In this document: piece after piece, positions 1 to 7,764 of the stretch
How the letters are laid out: each line of letters starts with the position of its first letter
Position numbering within the stretch: the stretch's first letter is position 1
Assembly (NCBI RefSeq): GCF_030848575.1
Contig: NZ_JAVDDX010000005.1
Coordinates: 1-64,000 of the forward strand
Source of the DNA: Haloarcula sp. H-GB4
GTDB lineage: Archaea; Halobacteriota; Halobacteria; Halobacteriales; Haloarculaceae
Length of the DNA stretch: 64,000 bases
Direction: 5' to 3'
Made by a program: the position numbers and the translations under genes
The notes under the pieces: model-generated
Seen by the model: only the letters and a program-made list of their open reading frames with translations
What the model was told of the DNA's origin: nothing
The model's database searches: none

Positions 1-357
1 ATCGAACCGAAGGCTGGCTTCCCGATTGCGGCAGGGAACGTCACTGTCGCAACGGGACAGTCTCGGGTCGAGCGATCACTCTCTGGCGATGATGAGATTA
101 CGGTCACCGTCGACCAAGGCGAAGTCTCCTCGGCGATAGTCACCTATCGTCCGACCCAAATCTGGTGGGAGCAAGGGCGTGCTGTCCCGGTTCGGGACAC
201 GCAAGAACGCGTTGCGTATGAGGTGGATCTTCCGGACCTATCGGAGTTCATCGACCTCGCTGTAGTGACGCTCCTGACGCTGTTGCCGGCTGTGCTGGTA
301 CTGTACGGCTACGACGTCTGGACAAGAGGCAAATTCATCGGTTGGTATAATCCATGA
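1..357 (+). CDS. C-terminal part of a membrane-anchored surface protein (cut by window edge)
   Basis: Open from base 1 in frame 1 to a TGA at 355-357, giving 118 visible codons. The visible part is an extracellular beta-rich segment followed by one hydrophobic helix (about residues 84-102 of the visible part, ending VLYGY) and a short cytoplasmic tail. The layout matches the end of the 598-residue surface protein at 18914-20710, whose final helix also ends LYGY. Its stop overlaps the next gene (ATGA), so it is translated with the conjugation operon. I infer an outward-facing structural or adhesion protein of the first type IV secretion-like system. The N-terminus and any signal peptide lie outside the window. 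Confidence 0.75.
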   Translation: MEPKAGFPIAAGNVTVATGQSRVERSLSGDDEITVTVDQGEVSSAIVTYRPTQIWWEQGRAVPVRDTQERVAYEVDLPDLSEFIDLAVVTLLTLLPAVLVLYGYDVWTRGKFIGWYNP

Positions 358-1202
358 CAAAGCAAGATATACCACGAAATAGCAGTATCGACCGCAGAAC
401 CGTGCTTGGACTCCTCAGCGGGGGTCTTGCCACGCTTGCAGGATGCAGTGGCGGGCTGTTTGATGACAGTGGCGGAGACGGCGGAAGCGCCAGCCCGCCA
501 GAAGAGCAGTCCGACTACATCGAAGAAACATCGATTGAGATTGTCGAGAACGGCCGCCAATTGGCTCTGGAAGTGGCTGTGACCGATGAGATCGAGCCGT
601 CATCGGTCAGCCTCATCACAGAGTCCGGGCGGGAGTTCTCCAGCGACTATTTCAGTTCTGGTGAAACCCGGATACGCCTCTCACTAACAGAAGGAGAGGA
701 CTCGAATGAACCGCTGCCTCGGGGCCAGCACACACTCTATCTCCGTGGTGACGGCGTCGAAACTAAACTCCCACTCGAACTGGGCACCACGTTTGAGTTT
801 GAAGAAACTGTTCCTGGGACTGAGCACAAAAATATCCGCGACGATAGCTTAGGGGTGGTTGTCCGGAATGTGGGCCAGCGAACCGGCGCAGCAACGCGGA
901 CAATCCTCAATGGAGAAAACAAAGACAGCGATCCGTTTGAACCAATAGAACCTGGTGAGACGGGAATTGTCGAATTTACTTTTCTCCTCGCCAACGGCTC
1001 ACACTGCGTAAAAGTTGAAGAAACGACGGTAAGGGAGGAGGAATTGACTGTTGGATTCCTCTGGAGTGACCCGGTTATCGTCACCCAACCTATCAAGTAT
1101 ACCGACAGGTTTGACAGCACCGGTAACGGGTGCAAACGAACCCTAGCTGGTGAGCCAGAAAGGGTCACCACAACCCCGAGAAAGACGGAGACGGAGACGT
1201 AG
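354..1202 (+). CDS. Tat-exported lipoprotein of the conjugation operon
   Basis: A 282-residue protein with a twin-arginine signal (RRTVLGLLSGGLATLAGC, residues 14-31), whose last four residues form a lipobox, so a membrane-linked extracellular lipoprotein is expected. After a Gly/Ser/Asp linker, residues 55-265 read as beta-sandwich-like sequence with no catalytic motif I recognise; the C-terminus is Thr/Glu-rich. The start overlaps the preceding stop (ATGA) and the gene ends 2 nt before the VirB6-like gene, so it is part of the same transcript. Position between a surface protein and the channel proteins suggests a cell-surface component of the secretion apparatus; that role is inference. Confidence 0.8.
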   Translation: MTKQDIPRNSSIDRRTVLGLLSGGLATLAGCSGGLFDDSGGDGGSASPPEEQSDYIEETSIEIVENGRQLALEVAVTDEIEPSSVSLITESGREFSSDYFSSGETRIRLSLTEGEDSNEPLPRGQHTLYLRGDGVETKLPLELGTTFEFEETVPGTEHKNIRDDSLGVVVRNVGQRTGAATRTILNGENKDSDPFEPIEPGETGIVEFTFLLANGSHCVKVEETTVREEELTVGFLWSDPVIVTQPIKYTDRFDSTGNGCKRTLAGEPERVTTTPRKTETET

Positions 1203-1204
1203 CA

Positions 1205-2914
1205 ATGCAGTCGGAAATTGGTGAAGAAATCGTTAAGGAAATCGTTGAGAGGGCGATTAGAGAACTCGCGTCGGCAATTACAGCTGGCATCAGTGGTTTC
1301 CTTGCTCAAATTAAAACGCAGATAATCGATTATCTTGACGGGTTTTTCGAGAGCATTATCGACCCAATGGTGCGGACGCCTGCTCCAGAAGGGCCGAATT
1401 CAGCGGCCCCCGTCGACATTGCATTTGAGTCTGCGAGCAATGCCCCGTGGGACGCGTTAATCTCAGGCATCTACTTCGATGCAATCGTTGGGCTAGCACT
1501 CGGTATCCAGTTTTCTGTTCTAGCGATGATTGGGCTCAGGTACGGGTCGATGAACCCTGTTATCCGGAAGAAGCTCCTACGTCGCCTCGGAGTGGCATTT
1601 CTTTCGCTGTTCTTCTGGCTCCCAGTGGCCTCACTGGGGACGCAATTCTTCGACGCTATCGGAAAAGCAATCTACCGCTCCGGTCAGTCGAAGACTGAGG
1701 CAGCCGCACTAATCGGCTCAGTCCAGACAATTGCGGATCTCAGTCTGGGGATATTCATTGTTCTGATGATCGTCGGACTGTACGTCTACCTGAAGGCGGC
1801 GTTCATCTTCATCACCAGGTGGCTGCTGGTCTTCCTGATGACCCTCTCGATGCCGCTGGTCGCGACATTCTGGGCAGTGGAAGTCTGGCCGCTGAACCGC
1901 TTCTCGGGACTGGCGAAGCAGGTCGCCGGCGCGTATCCCGGCGTCCTCGCTGCGGGCATTCCACCTGCAATCCTGATCCGGATGAGCTTCGAGGCGACAA
2001 ACTGGGGACTGGCCTCTGACCTGTCGCTGTTCATTAGCCTCGTGACGCTGTACCTGGCGGCAAAATCACAGAAGGTCCTCATCCAGCGCAGTAGCCGCGT
2101 TGCGATTCAACTCAGCGAGCAGGCCCTTGCCGGTGGCAAAAAGCCACTCAAGGTGGGTGCGGCGGCCACTGGTGCAGCGGCGACGGCTGGCGCTGGAGCG
2201 GTCGGTGGACCCGGCACAGCGATGGCGACCGGGGGCACGATTCGAGCGGCTTCAGGTGCCGCAAAAGGACGCGTTGGAAGCGCTGCCACGGGTGCCCAAA
2301 TGGTCCACCGTCAGATGGCGGCCAACCCAGCCGGCATGAAGAGCGGTTCCAGTAGCAGTGGCTCCGGGAGCGGTGGTAGCGGTGGAAGCGGAACCAACGG
2401 CTCCGGTGGTGGCGGAAGCAGTGGCGGCGCAGGCGGTTCCGCCCCGCCCTCTGGTGGCAGTGGTAGCAGCGGGTCCGGTGGTTCAGGCGGTTCAGGTGGC
2501 TCCACTTCCCCCGTCAGTGGGGGCGGCGGGTCCAATGGCGCGTCTGCCGGAAGTGCCCTTGACAGCCGGTTCACCAACTCCAGTAACGGGAGTGCTCCAT
2601 CTGGAGACTCCGATAGCGATGCTGACCCGATAGAGGAACGCCAGACAGAGGTTGAGCGGCAAACAGAACTGGAGCCTCAGACCAAGATCGAGCGCCAGAC
2701 ACAGGTCAACTCCGGTGACACCAGAGTCTACGAGTCTGGCTCGGACCCGCCGTTCTCCGACGAGGACAGTGCTGCAACCGGGACCGACACCGACAGTGGG
2801 TCCGATGGCTCTGAGTCGTATGACTCGCTGCAGGACGTGTTTGCGACTGATGACGATGTATTAGGGCCGGATGTGTACCGCGACGGCCTGCCCCACCGGG
2901 AGGATGACGACTAA
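1205..2914 (+). CDS. VirB6/TrbL-like polytopic membrane protein with Gly/Ser-rich tail
   Basis: 569 residues. An amphipathic N-terminal stretch is followed by about six hydrophobic segments between residues 75 and 290, the usual layout of the VirB6/TrbL channel family of type IV secretion systems. Residues about 380-455 are an extreme Gly/Ser linker and the last 100 residues are acidic with a repeated ERQT-type motif. Sequence identity to VirB6 is not something I can show; the call rests on topology and on direct coupling to the VirB4 gene (TAATG, stop and start share one base). It probably forms the membrane conduit. Three proteins of similar kind occur in the second locus (13.3-17.6 kb). 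Confidence 0.7.
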   Translation: MQSEIGEEIVKEIVERAIRELASAITAGISGFLAQIKTQIIDYLDGFFESIIDPMVRTPAPEGPNSAAPVDIAFESASNAPWDALISGIYFDAIVGLALGIQFSVLAMIGLRYGSMNPVIRKKLLRRLGVAFLSLFFWLPVASLGTQFFDAIGKAIYRSGQSKTEAAALIGSVQTIADLSLGIFIVLMIVGLYVYLKAAFIFITRWLLVFLMTLSMPLVATFWAVEVWPLNRFSGLAKQVAGAYPGVLAAGIPPAILIRMSFEATNWGLASDLSLFISLVTLYLAAKSQKVLIQRSSRVAIQLSEQALAGGKKPLKVGAAATGAAATAGAGAVGGPGTAMATGGTIRAASGAAKGRVGSAATGAQMVHRQMAANPAGMKSGSSSSGSGSGGSGGSGTNGSGGGGSSGGAGGSAPPSGGSGSSGSGGSGGSGGSTSPVSGGGGSNGASAGSALDSRFTNSSNGSAPSGDSDSDADPIEERQTEVERQTELEPQTKIERQTQVNSGDTRVYESGSDPPFSDEDSAATGTDTDSGSDGSESYDSLQDVFATDDDVLGPDVYRDGLPHREDDD

Positions 2915-5900
2915 TGGCTGACTCACAAGACGAATACAACACGAACATCATTCACGAATCTCTCGGAGATACAACCAACTTCTGGGGGGACTACACGCTG
3001 GGGGAACTCATTCTGTTCCTCATCCCACCGTTTGGCTTCCTCGTTGCGATGGGGATGCCATTCGTGCCAGCAGCGCTGTTCTTCCCAACGTTGGCTCTTA
3101 CAGCGGTCATCGAGGTCTTCCTCTACATCCTGCATAAAGTCCGCCCGGACCACTACCGACTGACTGAGTGGTTACGAGTCAAACTGTTCTGGCTCGTCAA
3201 AAAGCGTCAGTACACTCACGGGCAGGGCAATCAGGACACTCGTCAGGTCACACGCCTTGAGCGGATCATGCCCCACGGCGTTGAACGCGTCGACGGAGCA
3301 TACCTCGGAGCAGTCGAGGTCGAACCCGCCAATATGGCCCTGCAGGATGATGAGAAGTGGCGCAAAGCCGTCAAGTCACTCACACGCCTGTCAGAGTCGC
3401 TGACTGGGCGAGCGAAACTCCACGTCACGACGGCAGAGGTCGACAACGAATCCCATATCCAGGCACACATCGACCGGCTCGAAGATCCTGACGCGAAGAG
3501 CCACTCGATCTTCCGTGGGGTATTAACCGAGTTCGTCAACCGCTACACCGACGATAACGGTAGTGTCGAGACTGAGACCGAGATCCAGCGCAAGTACTAC
3601 ATCATCGTCTGGGTGACCGACGATGATATCCACGACCTCCAGATGGAAGGTGACTCTGTCACGGATTATCTGGCTGGGATTCCGGTTATTGGCCGACTGT
3701 TCGGCCGGTTCGACAGTGACACACTCACCGATGCCGAGCGAGAGGAATTCAAGGCCAAGAAACTGCACGACCGGCTCCAGACTGTCGACAGGGCGGTCAA
3801 CAACATGTTCCGGTGCCGCAGTCGGTCGGTCAGCCCGCACGAGCTGGCACATCTGACTGAGGACTACTGGGCCTGTGAAACCCGGTCGGAACGTGAGTAC
3901 GAAGAGGCGGCCTCGGTCTCCACGGTGACGTACTCCGCACGGGAACTCATCAAGCACGGCGAGGGTGCTGCAGCCCACGACGCTGCGGAGGGCATGGACA
4001 CTGACGACGTTGGCGGGACCGACTACGAGGTCGACGAGACAGACTTCGTCTCCCAACTGCACCGGCCCGGTGAAAACCACCGGTCGCTGGTCGCACCGAC
4101 AGATATCGAATGGGAAGCCGAGCATGCTCTGATCGATCAAGAGACCTACACCCGCTGCTTCTGGATTGAGACCTACCCAGAGCATCCGACCAGTGGTATG
4201 CTGGAGCAACTGCTACTCGATACGGACCTTGCCGTCGATGTCTCAATCTACATTGACCCTTACGACTCGGATGCAGCGGTCTCAGTGATGAAAGAGTGGA
4301 TCTCGTCGCTGAAGATGCTGCAAAACGACAAGGGGGAGCTGGAAGCGGAAGACATCGAGCAGGAGGTCAATCAGGCGAAGTACATCCGGCAGATGGTCCG
4401 GCGCAACCACACGTCGCTGTTCCGTGTCGGCGCGTTCATCCGGTTGACTGCCGAGACCGAAGAGGAACTCCGAAAGCAAACGAACCGGCTCGAAACGCTG
4501 CTGCGAGATTCACCATCGAATTGCGGGGTCAAGCGAACGACCCGCCGGCAGGAAGCAGGACTGGTGACAGTCTCGCCGATCGGGGCGAACGAACTCGGGC
4601 AGAACCGGCTCTCGTCGATGACCGGGGAAGCGCTCGGGTCGCTGTTCCCGTTCTCGTCGAACTACCTGCGGATGGACGACGGCATCGAGTACGGACTGCA
4701 CGGGCACAACGACTCCTCGCTGCTGATCGACCCGTGGGAACTGGAAACCGGCCACTCAGAGCTGGTGACCGGAATGCCCGGCGGCGGCAAAACCCACGGT
4801 ACGCAGGCTCGGGCGATGCGGATGCTGAAAAAGCGGTCGGACGTCAAGCAGATCTACGTCGACCCGGTCGGGGATATGCACGGCAGTGCGAAGATGCTGG
4901 ATGCAAAGACGATCACAATCAGCGGCGAGACGCCGCTGAACCCGTGCGAGATGCATCCGACGCCGGACCATGTGCTCGAACAGTCTCCGGATATGCAGCC
5001 CGTCTCCGCCAAGAAAGACGAAGTGTACGGGGTCATCGAAAACTTCCTGCAATCGCGGGATGTCGATCTGGAGATGCACAGCGGCCTGATCACGTTCCTG
5101 ATCGACAAGATATTCTCGGAGTCCGATATTGACCCGGCTGACCCGTCGACGCACACGCCAGAGAACTCGCCGGACCTGAGTGACTTCTTGGAGGTCGTTG
5201 ACCGCCTCCAGGAAGACCCGGGAATGTTCCCGGGAGCGACAACGGAGTCCTCTCAGGAGAAAATCCAGCAGTACGCAAACGAACTCTCGATTGCGCTGCA
5301 TCCGTTCCGTCCGGGGAGTACGTTCGGCAATCTCTCGAAAGAGTCTGACTTGCGGCTGATTGATGACAGTAGCAAGGCTGTCTATCTGGATCTCCAGCAG
5401 GTCGAAGGCTCGGGGAGCGGCCTCGGCAAGCAGTCGTTCATCATGCAGTTGCTGTTGTCGACGCTGTACCAGCAGGCGAAAAACATGGAACAGAAGGTAG
5501 AAATCATCATCGACGAGGCCCACTATCTGTTCAACGACGACGCGAACTTGGAGTCGCTGAACCAGATTGCCCGCCACCAGCGCCACGCCGGGCTGCGGCT
5601 GGTGATGCTGTCTCAGACTCTCTCGGAGTTCGAGGACAAGGGCGCAGCCGAGGAAATCGCGGGGATGTGCCCGATCAAGGTGCATCACCGCGAGCCAGAA
5701 CTGGGCGACGAGACAGCGAAAAGCGCTGGACTGACGAGCGAACAGCAGTCCTACATCCAGCACGCGGAAGCCGGGAAAGAATCACTGGGCGACGGTCAAG
5801 GCTACTCACAAGCGCTAGTCCGCGTCGACGAACACGGCGACTATCCGTTGACGATCAAGATGTCGTGGGAAGAGAAGCAGATTATCGACCTCGACGCTGA

Positions 5901-6168
5901 TGCGGAAGATGCGCTGGACGTTGTTGCTCACGAGGTTGATCCCCACGTTGCTGACTTCGAAGAGTTCGTCCATTCCAAAGCAGTCGAGCAAGAGCTAACG
6001 AATCACGGATTATCGCCTGAGAAGGCTGAACACGTCCTCAATGATCTTAGCGAAGACGAGTTGGTGGACGTGGTGTCTGTAGCACTCGACCAGGCAGAGC
6101 CGGATGCAGTTATTGCCGATGGTGGTATCGAGTCGCAAGAGAGCTCGGAGTTTGACAGTACGGAGTGA
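2914..6168 (+). CDS. virB4-like: VirB4/TrbE-like secretion ATPase with fused VirB3/PrgI-like membrane domain
   Basis: 1084 residues. Residues about 28-75 contain two hydrophobic helices followed by a basic stretch, resembling a VirB3/PrgI protein fused to the front. The ATPase has Walker A GMPGGGKTHG (about residue 623) and Walker B VEIIIDEAHYL (about residue 867), followed by an SQT-type segment typical of VirB4/HerA/TraC ATPases. The C-terminus is acidic. VirB4 proteins power assembly and substrate transfer at the inner face of the membrane. Start ATG overlaps the upstream stop (TAATG). The second locus carries the same three parts as separate genes (22061-26088), which supports the fusion reading. 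The PrgI assignment is by topology. Confidence 0.88.
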   Translation: MADSQDEYNTNIIHESLGDTTNFWGDYTLGELILFLIPPFGFLVAMGMPFVPAALFFPTLALTAVIEVFLYILHKVRPDHYRLTEWLRVKLFWLVKKRQYTHGQGNQDTRQVTRLERIMPHGVERVDGAYLGAVEVEPANMALQDDEKWRKAVKSLTRLSESLTGRAKLHVTTAEVDNESHIQAHIDRLEDPDAKSHSIFRGVLTEFVNRYTDDNGSVETETEIQRKYYIIVWVTDDDIHDLQMEGDSVTDYLAGIPVIGRLFGRFDSDTLTDAEREEFKAKKLHDRLQTVDRAVNNMFRCRSRSVSPHELAHLTEDYWACETRSEREYEEAASVSTVTYSARELIKHGEGAAAHDAAEGMDTDDVGGTDYEVDETDFVSQLHRPGENHRSLVAPTDIEWEAEHALIDQETYTRCFWIETYPEHPTSGMLEQLLLDTDLAVDVSIYIDPYDSDAAVSVMKEWISSLKMLQNDKGELEAEDIEQEVNQAKYIRQMVRRNHTSLFRVGAFIRLTAETEEELRKQTNRLETLLRDSPSNCGVKRTTRRQEAGLVTVSPIGANELGQNRLSSMTGEALGSLFPFSSNYLRMDDGIEYGLHGHNDSSLLIDPWELETGHSELVTGMPGGGKTHGTQARAMRMLKKRSDVKQIYVDPVGDMHGSAKMLDAKTITISGETPLNPCEMHPTPDHVLEQSPDMQPVSAKKDEVYGVIENFLQSRDVDLEMHSGLITFLIDKIFSESDIDPADPSTHTPENSPDLSDFLEVVDRLQEDPGMFPGATTESSQEKIQQYANELSIALHPFRPGSTFGNLSKESDLRLIDDSSKAVYLDLQQVEGSGSGLGKQSFIMQLLLSTLYQQAKNMEQKVEIIIDEAHYLFNDDANLESLNQIARHQRHAGLRLVMLSQTLSEFEDKGAAEEIAGMCPIKVHHREPELGDETAKSAGLTSEQQSYIQHAEAGKESLGDGQGYSQALVRVDEHGDYPLTIKMSWEEKQIIDLDADAEDALDVVAHEVDPHVADFEEFVHSKAVEQELTNHGLSPEKAEHVLNDLSEDELVDVVSVALDQAEPDAVIADGGIESQESSEFDSTE

Positions 6169-6173
6169 TTCAT

Positions 6174-6551
6174 ATGAGTGATGTCATCTCGCTACGGCTG
6201 AGTGAAGAAGAGAGAGATCAGATAGTACGGCAGGCTCGGAAGGTAGATGAAGAGCCATCGGAATATGTTCTGAACGCTGTTGAACAGCGAATTGACCGTG
6301 AGTTGAAAGAGCAACGAGCCAATGAGTTGAATCTTGAGTCGGAACTTGGTGATCTAGCAGATATTGTCGCGGCAGAGGTTGACGGGGCAACAGACATCGA
6401 CACGGATCAGGAACTGTTCTACTCGGTAGCGCTGTGGGACTTAATTTCATCTGAGTTCCCAGCAGACAAGCGCGCTGCTGCGATGGAAGGTGCGTCAAAG
6501 AAAGTCCAAGAAGAGGTTGCAAACATCCGAAACAAGGAGGGTCAGGAATGA
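6174..6551 (+). CDS. Ribbon-helix-helix-like small protein 1 (relaxosome accessory candidate)
   Basis: 125 residues from ATG 6174; a GTG at 6165 overlapping the upstream stop is an alternative. The N-terminus (MSDVISLRLSEEERDQIVRQ) has the short beta-strand plus amphipathic-helix pattern of ribbon-helix-helix DNA-binding proteins, then a second helix ending near residue 45. The remainder is acidic and helical. It overlaps the next gene by ATGA. Many conjugative plasmids encode an RHH protein beside the relaxase that binds the transfer origin and recruits the relaxase; I infer that role here from position only. Confidence 0.65.
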   Translation: MSDVISLRLSEEERDQIVRQARKVDEEPSEYVLNAVEQRIDRELKEQRANELNLESELGDLADIVAAEVDGATDIDTDQELFYSVALWDLISSEFPADKRAAAMEGASKKVQEEVANIRNKEGQE

Positions 6552-7012
6552 CTGAGAGAGATACCCTACTCCAGATTTATACGACCGAAGCGTACAAAGA
6601 GTGGTTTGACCAGTTGGCTGACGAAGCGGGCACGTCCACCTCGAAATACGGACACGAGGTAATTGAAGAACACATCGACCGAGAAACTGGGGAGGACCAG
6701 TATCGCCGGTACAACACTGACACGAGCATAGAGCTACTGCTAGAAGAGGCACAGCGCGAGGTGAAAGAGCTGTTAGCGGAGTTTGAGTCTGGAACGATGG
6801 AGGAGGTGAAGACCATTCAGGAGGTCAGAACAGCATACACCATCGCGATCTGGAAACTGCTCCAAGATGACTACTCAGCTGAAAGGCGACGGCTAGCGCT
6901 GAAATTTGCTGGTGAGCATGTTGGACAAGATCCGTGCCTCGAATCAAGAGAGGAAGGCAACTCTGAGTCAGCTTCCCCGTCTGCTGTTGAATCGGCAGGT
7001 GAGAGCGCATGA
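6548..7012 (+). CDS. Ribbon-helix-helix-like small protein 2, paralogue of the preceding gene
   Basis: 154 residues, starting at an ATGA overlap with the preceding gene and ending in an ATGA overlap with the relaxase-like gene. The N-terminal 45 residues (TLLQIYTTEAYKEWFDQLAD and following) keep the strand-helix-helix pattern of the first protein, and both share a later pattern ending in an alanine-rich helix (AYTIAIWKLLQDDYSAERRR here, SVALWDLISSEFPADKRA in the partner). The two genes therefore look like an old tandem duplication, perhaps forming a heterodimer. The immediate coupling to the relaxase suggests a nicking accessory factor. No enzymatic motif is visible. Confidence 0.6.
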   Translation: MTERDTLLQIYTTEAYKEWFDQLADEAGTSTSKYGHEVIEEHIDRETGEDQYRRYNTDTSIELLLEEAQREVKELLAEFESGTMEEVKTIQEVRTAYTIAIWKLLQDDYSAERRRLALKFAGEHVGQDPCLESREEGNSESASPSAVESAGESA

Positions 7013-7764
7013 TGCTGAAAACAGACTATCAAGAAGGTGGTGCAGGGAACCTCGTCGATTACATTCAGCGTGATCGTGAACAGGACGCCGGAGCAACAGT
7101 TGACCTACGGAATCCCGCTGGCCGAGAACTGTCCGATCCAGAGGTGAATCGGTTTGTCGACAAGAGCCGAGAGTTCGGATTCCAGCGGCACATGATCGTC
7201 TCTCCTGACCCCACGGGACAATATTCGCCAGAAGAAGTCCGTGCCAACACCCGGGAATTCATGAACAGTGAGTTCGCCCAGCAGCCGACGACTGACTACG
7301 TGTATGGGGTCCACCGGGACACAGAGTTCCCACACGCACACATCGCGGCGACTGGCGAGCGCGCAGAGTTGGAGATGGACCGGGAAGACATCCGACAGCT
7401 ACGCGAACAAGCAGCCACCGCATACGAAGAGCCCGCTCGAACGCGAGACCCAACGGCCGCTGCTCGTGACTCACCAGACAGTCCCGTCCGAGTCGTAGAT
7501 CAAGAGGCCCGGGAGCAATACCACGAAGCGGAATTGTCGCTGAACCCCGAAGCTGAAAAAGCGCTCAAGCGGGCGACTGAGAAGAGTCAGCAGAAAGACG
7601 CCGGACAGCCCACGGCTGAGAAAGCGACTGGTGAGCGCCAAACTGAGCCACTCTCAGAACGTGCTGCGGAGAGGGCCGAAGAACAACCGGAACCTGAACG
7701 CGAACCCGAAGTTGATCTTGAACGCGAGCAGGAACCCGAGCGCGAAGTTGGGTGGTGGCAGTGA
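7009..7764 (+). CDS. Small HUH (VirD2/MobA-type) relaxase-like protein
   Basis: 251 residues. Motif III of MOBP/VirD2-type relaxases is clearly suggested by HRDTEFPHAHIA (His102, His109, His111), matching the family pattern H-x-D-x(4)-H-x-H used to bind a metal ion. Another His lies at 61 (RHMIVSPD), and an N-terminal tyrosine in LVDYIQRD (Tyr18) fits the catalytic Tyr of motif I. The catalytic domain fills residues 1-125; the rest is a Glu/Arg-rich tail. Relaxases nick one strand at oriT and pilot it through the coupling protein, whose gene follows with a GTGA overlap. At 251 residues it is shorter than most relaxases. Alternative: another HUH nuclease, but the context argues for transfer. 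Confidence 0.75.
   Translation: MMLKTDYQEGGAGNLVDYIQRDREQDAGATVDLRNPAGRELSDPEVNRFVDKSREFGFQRHMIVSPDPTGQYSPEEVRANTREFMNSEFAQQPTTDYVYGVHRDTEFPHAHIAATGERAELEMDREDIRQLREQAATAYEEPARTRDPTAAARDSPDSPVRVVDQEAREQYHEAELSLNPEAEKALKRATEKSQQKDAGQPTAEKATGERQTEPLSERAAERAEEQPEPEREPEVDLEREQEPEREVGWWQ

Noticed and set aside
2311-2633. Long opposing open frames rich in Pro/Leu or Val/Ala over the Gly/Ser linker of the VirB6-like gene
   Set aside because: They are mirror images of the low-complexity linker; the real frame is fixed by its overlaps and membrane helices.
4296-5763. Long open frames on both strands inside the VirB4 gene
   Set aside because: They lie in GC-rich coding DNA of a gene with clear Walker motifs and have Arg/Gln/His-rich composition.
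7009-7764. Relaxase candidate as a rolling-circle replication initiator
   Set aside because: HUH Rep proteins have a different motif order and spacing, and the gene is locked into an operon with coupling and VirB4 ATPases.
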